Source of the DNA: a bacterium
Lineage (GTDB): Bacteria; Krumholzibacteriota; Krumholzibacteriia; LZORAL124-64-63
Length of the DNA stretch: 6,072 bases
Direction of reading: 5' to 3'
Assembly (NCBI GenBank): GCA_030591105.1
Contig: JAUVBS010000143.1
Coordinates: 1 to 6,072 of the forward strand
Of the stretch, positions 1-4,054 are shown one piece after another (position 1 is the stretch's first letter; every line of letters begins with the position of its first letter). Both the position numbers and the translations under genes were made by a program. The notes below the pieces were generated by a model. It ran no database searches and was not told the origin of the DNA. It was given only the letters and a program-made list of their open reading frames with translations.

Positions 1-1047
1 CGCTGCGATCCAGTCCGACGGAATCAGACCTTCGTGTCCGGGGCGGCCCAGCAACAATCCCGCGACCAGCACACCGGCCAAGAGCAAGGGTAAGATCTGC
101 TTGGCGAACCCCCCGCTGGCGGTGAACCAGTCGTGAAGCTCGCCCTTTTCGGTGGCGACCGCCCAGGAAAAAGCGACCGTGCCGACGGTGAACACAGTGA
201 CCGGATCGCCGGGGCGCAGGACCAGGGCGCCGGCGGTCAGAGCCGCTACAACGAGGGGTTTCCACCACGTCAGACCATACCAGCCAACCAGGGTCGCGCC
301 TAAACCGGTGGCGGCAACGCCGGTCAACAGCCACTTCGCGTCGTGGATCCGACTCCAGAACCCACCGGTCCCGCCACTCCCGCAGCTCCCATCGGTCCCA
401 CCGGCTCCACCACTCCAGTTGGCGAAGACCAGCACCGCGATCATGGCGGTAAAAGTCAGGGCTGTCTGCCACAACGGGCGCGCTCCGTCATCCTCTGGCA
501 TCGGCGCCTGGGCCATGGCCAGCTCCCGTTCATCGTTGCGGAAGACCAGGTGCATGATCAACCCGATCACGATGCTGAATACGATGGCTCCCACCGCCCG
601 ACCGACGCCGAGTTCGACGCCCAGGACCCGCGCGGTCAGGATGATGGCCAACGCGTTGATCGCCGGACCGGCGTAGAGAAACGCAGTCGCCGGACCGATA
701 CCTGCGCCCATGCCGTAGATGCCGGCAAACAACGGCAGCACGGTGCAGGAACAGACGGCCAGTACCGTACCCGAGACCGACGCCACGCCGTAGGCCACGA
801 CCTTGCGTGCGCCAGCACCGAGGTACTTCATCACCGAGGTCTGACTCACGAATACGGAGATCCCGCCGGCGATGAAAAACGCCGGCACCAGACACAACAG
901 AACGTGCGCCCGGGCGTACCAGCGGGTCAGAGCGAGGGCTTCGGAAACGGCGCCGTCGAACCGGGGATTGCCCACCGGCAGATGATAGAGGGCCAGGAAC
1001 ACCGCGACGGCGATGACGAGTGCCTTGGCTTCGCGCTGCAGACTCAT
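1..1047 (-). CDS. ArsP/DUF318 (YraQ-like) family permease, 3' end cut by window edge
   Basis: The reading frame opens with ATG at 1047 and stays open for 349 codons to base 1, so the C-terminus lies outside the window. The protein is strongly hydrophobic: helices are visible at about residues 10-22, 48-68, 86-110, 117-140, 149-169, 194-210, 238-256, 262-277 and 317-333. The hallmark is a CSC motif (residues 99-101) followed by TVLPLFAGIYGMGAGIGP and a conserved AGPAINALAIILTARVLG-type stretch. This is typical of the inner-membrane permease family containing ArsP, whose characterised members export trivalent organoarsenicals. Known family members of this longer type carry a second half resembling the first, so 60-100 residues are probably missing. 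The start is supported by an AGGGTGA ribosome site four bases upstream. It follows the ArsR-type repressor gene directly and is presumably co-transcribed and repressed by it. Residues 212-230 form an odd glycine/serine-rich loop. The family call is firm; the substrate is inferred and could be another thiol-reactive solute. Confidence 0.88.
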   Translation of the reverse strand, partial: MSLQREAKALVIAVAVFLALYHLPVGNPRFDGAVSEALALTRWYARAHVLLCLVPAFFIAGGISVFVSQTSVMKYLGAGARKVVAYGVASVSGTVLAVCSCTVLPLFAGIYGMGAGIGPATAFLYAGPAINALAIILTARVLGVELGVGRAVGAIVFSIVIGLIMHLVFRNDERELAMAQAPMPEDDGARPLWQTALTFTAMIAVLVFANWSGGAGGTDGSCGSGGTGGFWSRIHDAKWLLTGVAATGLGATLVGWYGLTWWKPLVVAALTAGALVLRPGDPVTVFTVGTVAFSWAVATEKGELHDWFTASGGFAKQILPLLLAGVLVAGLLLGRPGHEGLIPSDWIAA

Positions 1048-1051
1048 CGGT

Positions 1052-1058
1052 TCACCCT
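1052..1058 (-). promoter_or_regulatory. Ribosome binding site of the permease gene
   Basis: The minus strand reads AGGGTGA, then four bases (ACCG), then the ATG at 1047. The site overlaps the last Gly codon and TGA stop of the repressor gene, which suggests translation of the two genes is coupled. It also settles the permease start. Confidence 0.7.
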
Positions 1059-1390
1059 AGAAGCTCGGTGGTTTGTCGGGCCTTGATCTGGAGAACGGAT
1101 TCCACGCAGCCGAAGAAATTCATCACGCACGGCACGAGCAGGGAGTAGAAGACCTGGTTGCCGCGTTTCTCATCCGCGATGATGCCGGCGGTCTTCATGA
1201 TCGAAAGGTGCTTCGAGACGGTGGACATGTCCGAGCCGATCATCTGCTGCAGCTCGTTGACACAGCGCTCGCCCCGCGACAGTTCGTCGACGACGAAGAG
1301 CCGGGTCGGGTGAGCGAGGGCCTTCATGACCTGGGCTCGGGCCTCGAAAAGAGCCTTGGTTTTGGGATCCATCATGGCAGGGCCGTTCAT
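1052..1390 (-). CDS. ArsR/SmtB-family winged-helix repressor
   Basis: A 112-residue protein if started at the ATG at 1390. It shows the ArsR-family layout: helix with ALAHPTRLFVVDEL (residues 25-37), GERCVNEL (40-47) at the position of the classical ELCVCDL metal site, recognition helix SDMSTVSKHLSIMKTAGI (53-70), and wing ADEKRGNQVFYSL (72-84). Such dimeric cytoplasmic repressors leave DNA when a metal(loid) or thiol-reactive ligand binds. Cysteines are C43, C88 and C95. The second Cys of the classical CxC pair is Asn45, and C88/C95 lie in PCVMNFFGCVE at the C-terminal dimer helix, so the sensor site is probably not the E. coli ArsR type. The start is uncertain: ATGs at 1390, 1375 and 1372 lack a clear ribosome site, and an upstream TTG at 1432 would put coding sequence across the palindrome at 1405-1430. 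I chose 1390 because the likely promoter and operator lie just upstream. The permease gene follows after four bases. Confidence 0.88.
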   Translation of the reverse strand: MNGPAMMDPKTKALFEARAQVMKALAHPTRLFVVDELSRGERCVNELQQMIGSDMSTVSKHLSIMKTAGIIADEKRGNQVFYSLLVPCVMNFFGCVESVLQIKARQTTELLG

Positions 1391-1404
1391 TGGGATGGTT
1401 GTGG

Positions 1405-1430
1405 GCTGTTTGGCAACATAGCCAAATAGC
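1405..1430. promoter_or_regulatory. Palindromic operator candidate for the ArsR-type repressor
   Basis: Arms GCTGTTTGGC (1405-1414) and GCCAAATAGC (1421-1430) are inverted copies matching at 9 of 10 positions around a 6-base centre (AACATA). The site lies 15 bases upstream of the chosen repressor start and overlaps a plausible -10 box. A long symmetric site at this position fits binding of a dimeric ArsR-family repressor and autoregulation of the repressor-permease operon. The symmetry is seen directly; binding is inferred. Confidence 0.6.
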
Positions 1431-1442
1431 AAAGGAAAACAA
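1415..1442 (-). promoter_or_regulatory. Possible sigma-70-type promoter of the repressor-permease operon
   Basis: On the minus strand TTGTTT (1442-1437) and TATGTT (1420-1415) are separated by 16 bases and resemble -35 and -10 boxes. The -10 box is the centre of the palindrome, so a bound repressor would block polymerase. Transcription would start near 1408, leaving a leader of about 18 bases before the ATG at 1390. The boxes match the consensus only in part (3/6 and 4/6). Confidence 0.35.
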
Positions 1443-1453
1443 AGAACATATTT

Positions 1454-1468
1454 GTCCGGTGATCGGAC
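1454..1468. repeat. Small inverted repeat upstream of the repressor promoter
   Basis: GTCCG (1454-1458) and CGGAC (1464-1468) form perfect 5-base arms around GTGAT. It lies just upstream of the proposed -35 box. It may be a secondary protein site or chance, since arms this short are common in GC-rich DNA. Confidence 0.3.
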
Positions 1469-1493
1469 GGGCCGTTGCTGTGCGGCAAGGCAT

Positions 1494-1515
1494 GAAAGAA
1501 CCCCCCGGGGGGTCC
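1494..1515 (-). terminator. Candidate intrinsic terminator of the sucrose operon
   Basis: On the minus strand GGACCCCCC is followed directly by GGGGGGTTC. This gives nine possible RNA pairs including one G-U, although the innermost pairs must open to make a loop. The T-rich run TTCTTTC begins inside the 3' arm. It lies about 90 bases past the sucrose synthase stop and before the repressor promoter, which is where a terminator would be expected. The T-run is short and interrupted, so efficiency is doubtful. Confidence 0.4.
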
Positions 1516-1524
1516 TCGGCGCTG

Positions 1525-1551
1525 CCGAATCCGAGGTTCGGGCCGATTCGG
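1525..1551. repeat. Nested inverted repeats in the intergenic gap
   Basis: CCGAATC (1525-1531) pairs perfectly with GATTCGG (1545-1551). An alternative shorter hairpin CCGA-GGT-TCGG (1531-1541) shares the same bases, so two exclusive folds are possible. It lies between the stop-codon stem-loop and the C6G6 palindrome, and probably belongs to the 3' untranslated region of the sucrose operon transcript. Confidence 0.4.
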
Positions 1552-1571
1552 AGCGCGGAAGTCATGGGTTA

Positions 1572-1614
1572 CGCCGTGATCGGAACTCCAGGCTACGGCC
1601 AGTTGATCACGGCG
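1572..1614 (-). terminator. Nested stem-loop across the sucrose synthase stop codon
   Basis: CGCCGTGATC (1572-1581) and GATCACGGCG (1605-1614) are perfect 10-base inverted arms. Inside them AACT/AGTT (1584-1587 and 1601-1604) and a small GGC/GCC hairpin can pair further, giving a long branched or bulged stem. The TGA stop of sucrose synthase sits in one arm. There is no T-run after it, so it looks more like an mRNA-stabilising or Rho-assisted 3' structure than a classical intrinsic terminator. Confidence 0.45.
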
Positions 1615-4054
1615 CGGCCAAGCCGGCGGGGACATCCGAAGTCTCGGCTCGCGACCCGGCGAGCACCCGCTCCGCCAACGGCCGGTACATCAGACCGTAG
1701 AACATGTCCAGGTAACGCTGGGTTTCCTCGCGTTCGATGTTGGAGATGTAGCGCCAGAAACCGTAGACGCGCGAGAGTGCGAGCATGCGGCTCGCGTATA
1801 GTTTCCAGGTGTAGCGCTCTTCGACGCGTCGTATCGCGCCCTCGGAAATGCGTTGCCACACCGCGGCGTCTTCACGTGCGGTGCGCAGGAACTCGGCCAT
1901 CTGTCGGGCGGCCTCGTCGCCGTGATTGGGATCGAGGTGGAACCCCGACACGCCGTGTTCGATGCTCTCGAGCGGTCCGCCGTAGCGCGTGGCGAAGATC
2001 GGCAGGCCCGAGCTCATAGCCTCGATCACGGTCAGACCGAAAGCCTCGAACAGGGCGGGCTGGACGAATGCGCCCCGGGTGTCGGCCACGAAACGGTACA
2101 GCTCGCCGACGAGGACCTTCTCGGTCTGCAGCGGAATCCAGCGCACCTTGTTTTCCAGGTCGTAACGGTCGAAAAGATCGTGGATGAGCCGGATCTGTTC
2201 CTGCTCCTCGTTGTCTTGCGATTGGTCGGGATCGATGTGCCCCCCGATCAGGAACAGGTGTGCTTCCTTTTGCAACTCGGGACTGCGGCCGAACCACTCC
2301 ACGAGCCCCGCCGCGTTCTTGATCCGATCGAGCCGCGACATGGCAAACAGCAGCGGTTTACGTTCTCCAGACGACTCTCCCGGCAACTCCCCGCGCGCCG
2401 CTTCTGTTTGGGGCCCGTAAACGAGCTCCGCCACTCGGCTGCGTAGCTCCGGCGAGCGACGATTCGTTTCGGTAAAGGGGAAAAAAGTCTCCGTATCGGC
2501 GCCCGGTGATACAATGTTGAACTTGGGATCGAAAATATCGACGCCATCGACCACACGATACAAGCCGGGCAGCGAGTACGCGCAGTAACTCTCGTACTGG
2601 CCGACACTCTCTTCCGTACCGGCAATCTCCTGATAGGTGCTGGTGATGATGAAATCGGCCGTGTTCATGGCGATGAAATCCGCCGTGTACTGGCAGGCGA
2701 AGGAGTGTTCTTGCTCGTGATCGCGCCAGTACAGATCGGAGTAGACGTACTTGGATTTTTCCAGGGCGTGCGCGATGTTGCACTGGGTTACACCGAGACT
2801 TCGCGAGAGCAGCGAAGCGACGAGGTTGCCGTCGGAGTAGTTACCCACGATCAGCGCCGGCCGTCCGCCCAGCTCGGCCTGGATTTCCTTCTCGACCTCG
2901 CCGGCAAAACGCTCCAGGTAGGGCCAGATCTTGAAGCGTGAGATCCACTGAGGTATGACCTCACCGTTGTGATCCCGGAACGGAACGCGCAGTATGCGGG
3001 CGTTGCGCGTGCCGGTGATCGGCTCGGTGCGCCGGTCGCAACCGGTATCATCGGCCTCGGGGATCAACCGTGTGACAACGAGTATCTGGGGCTCGATGTC
3101 CAGGCCCTGGCCCCGGATCGAGCGGTACATCTCCTGTTCGAGCGCGCGCACCTGGTCGAGAATGTATACCACCTGGCCGCCGGTGTCCGGTTTGCCCAGC
3201 ACGTTGGCCTGCCCGAAGTAACCGTGAGGCGAGAGGATCACAATGGAGAAGATCATCGGGATGCGGGCCAGGAACAACGCGAGCTGATCGGGCGAGGGCG
3301 CCTCGATAATGTCCGAGAGCAGGCCCATGCTCTCGGTGATACGATCGGTCGTGTCGCCCCAGCCAGGCTCGAAACCCAGCTTGCGCAGGTCATGCTCGAC
3401 GACGCGCCAGTCGGTACCCGTCGGTTGTCCGCCCAGCAGCGCCAGAGCCTCACGCAGTGCCCTACGCAACTCCTCGAGGTTGCGTACAATATCGTTGAGC
3501 ATGAGTTGCTGTCCTTGCACCTGGTGCAGACGCAAGAAATCGAATAGCCGCTGGTCACCCTTGCCGAGTTGTTCGAAGAGACGACCGGAGAGATGGCGGT
3601 TCAGAAAATCCACGCCGCGCCCGATGGACCGCGTTTCGCGCAAGCGGGGAAAATCCCGTTCGAACGGTCCGAGATCCACTTCCAGTACCCAGTCGCCGTT
3701 CTGATGCCAACCGTCGACGAGGTTTTCCTTGGCGGCCAGGAATTCCGAGAGGTCGGCCTCGCGACAGTGCAGCGTGTCGGCGTCGATGTGTACGAAGAGC
3801 CATCTCGCCACACCACTACGCAGGGCCACGTAAGTCGCCGACGACTGGACGACAGCCTCCTGCGCCCTGTGTATCATCACATCCAGTATCGTCCCGCGCA
3901 GGATGCGACCTTCGTCGGTATTACAAAAGCTCTCGAACTCGTCCACCAGGTCGGACCGTAAAAGCAGCGGCTTGTTGCGTTCCAGGTAGCGGCGCATGAG
4001 CAAGAAGACGGTTGGTCGATGTTGCTGTAGTGTGCGTTCGATCTCCGCGATCAT
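1607..4054 (-). CDS. Sucrose synthase (NDP-glucose:D-fructose glucosyltransferase)
   Basis: An 815-residue cytoplasmic GT4 enzyme of the usual sucrose synthase length, catalysing sucrose + NDP <=> NDP-glucose + fructose. Residues 1-125 match the N-terminal regulatory domain and 150-270 the following helical domain. The GT-B catalytic part begins with HGYFGQANVLGKPDTGGQ (277-294) and QVVYILDQVRALE, which is diagnostic for sucrose synthases. Visible active-site elements are H429 in CNIAHALEKSKY, R574 and K579 in SRLDRIKN, and the E-x7-E pair E670/E678 in LFEAFGLTVIE. The C-terminus keeps the family block YTWKLYASRML...YGFWRYISN...RYLDMFYGLMYRPLAE. In the nucleotide-selectivity region (WIPLQTEKVLVGELYR, 639-654) the plant Gln is kept (Q643), but the plant Asn is Val649, suggesting relaxed or ADP-favouring use. 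Its ATG overlaps the SPS stop, and AGGAAGGA precedes it, fixing the start. It probably recovers NDP-glucose from sucrose made by the upstream enzyme, feeding glycogen or glycolysis. Confidence 0.95.
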   Translation of the reverse strand: MIAEIERTLQQHRPTVFLLMRRYLERNKPLLLRSDLVDEFESFCNTDEGRILRGTILDVMIHRAQEAVVQSSATYVALRSGVARWLFVHIDADTLHCREADLSEFLAAKENLVDGWHQNGDWVLEVDLGPFERDFPRLRETRSIGRGVDFLNRHLSGRLFEQLGKGDQRLFDFLRLHQVQGQQLMLNDIVRNLEELRRALREALALLGGQPTGTDWRVVEHDLRKLGFEPGWGDTTDRITESMGLLSDIIEAPSPDQLALFLARIPMIFSIVILSPHGYFGQANVLGKPDTGGQVVYILDQVRALEQEMYRSIRGQGLDIEPQILVVTRLIPEADDTGCDRRTEPITGTRNARILRVPFRDHNGEVIPQWISRFKIWPYLERFAGEVEKEIQAELGGRPALIVGNYSDGNLVASLLSRSLGVTQCNIAHALEKSKYVYSDLYWRDHEQEHSFACQYTADFIAMNTADFIITSTYQEIAGTEESVGQYESYCAYSLPGLYRVVDGVDIFDPKFNIVSPGADTETFFPFTETNRRSPELRSRVAELVYGPQTEAARGELPGESSGERKPLLFAMSRLDRIKNAAGLVEWFGRSPELQKEAHLFLIGGHIDPDQSQDNEEQEQIRLIHDLFDRYDLENKVRWIPLQTEKVLVGELYRFVADTRGAFVQPALFEAFGLTVIEAMSSGLPIFATRYGGPLESIEHGVSGFHLDPNHGDEAARQMAEFLRTAREDAAVWQRISEGAIRRVEERYTWKLYASRMLALSRVYGFWRYISNIEREETQRYLDMFYGLMYRPLAERVLAGSRAETSDVPAGLAAP

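Larger units (their letters stand above)
1391..1606. other. Non-coding gap rich in inverted repeats
   Basis: About 216 bases separate the sucrose synthase stop from the repressor start. No convincing gene lies here: the open frames across it run on into the antisense of flanking genes. It holds, from right to left, a stem-loop over the sucrose synthase stop, a nested hairpin pair (1525-1551), a C6G6 palindrome (1498-1515), a small hairpin GTCCG/CGGAC (1454-1468), and the promoter/operator of the repressor. The stretch 1436-1453 is AT-rich compared with its surroundings, as expected of a promoter. Confidence 0.7.

Noticed and set aside
530..895. Minus-strand 121-codon open frame inside the permease region
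   Set aside because: It is a frame-shifted, Arg/Gly-rich shadow of the permease, without domain features.
152..1086. Plus-strand open frames of 174 and 247 codons opposite the permease and the end of the repressor gene
   Set aside because: They are antisense to a well-supported membrane protein frame, have low-complexity compositions (Pro/Ala/Arg- or Gly/Asp/His/Gln-rich) and resemble no family I know. The permease frame shows helices and the CSC motif.
1391..1432. Longer repressor start at 1432
   Set aside because: The codon at 1432 is TTG with no ribosome site. The added 14 residues would be encoded across the palindrome and the possible -10 box.
1390..2019. Plus-strand 209-codon open frame crossing the intergenic gap
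   Set aside because: It begins opposite the repressor start, reads through the hairpins, then runs antisense to sucrose synthase as an Arg-rich product. Its composition is that of a GC-rich shadow frame.
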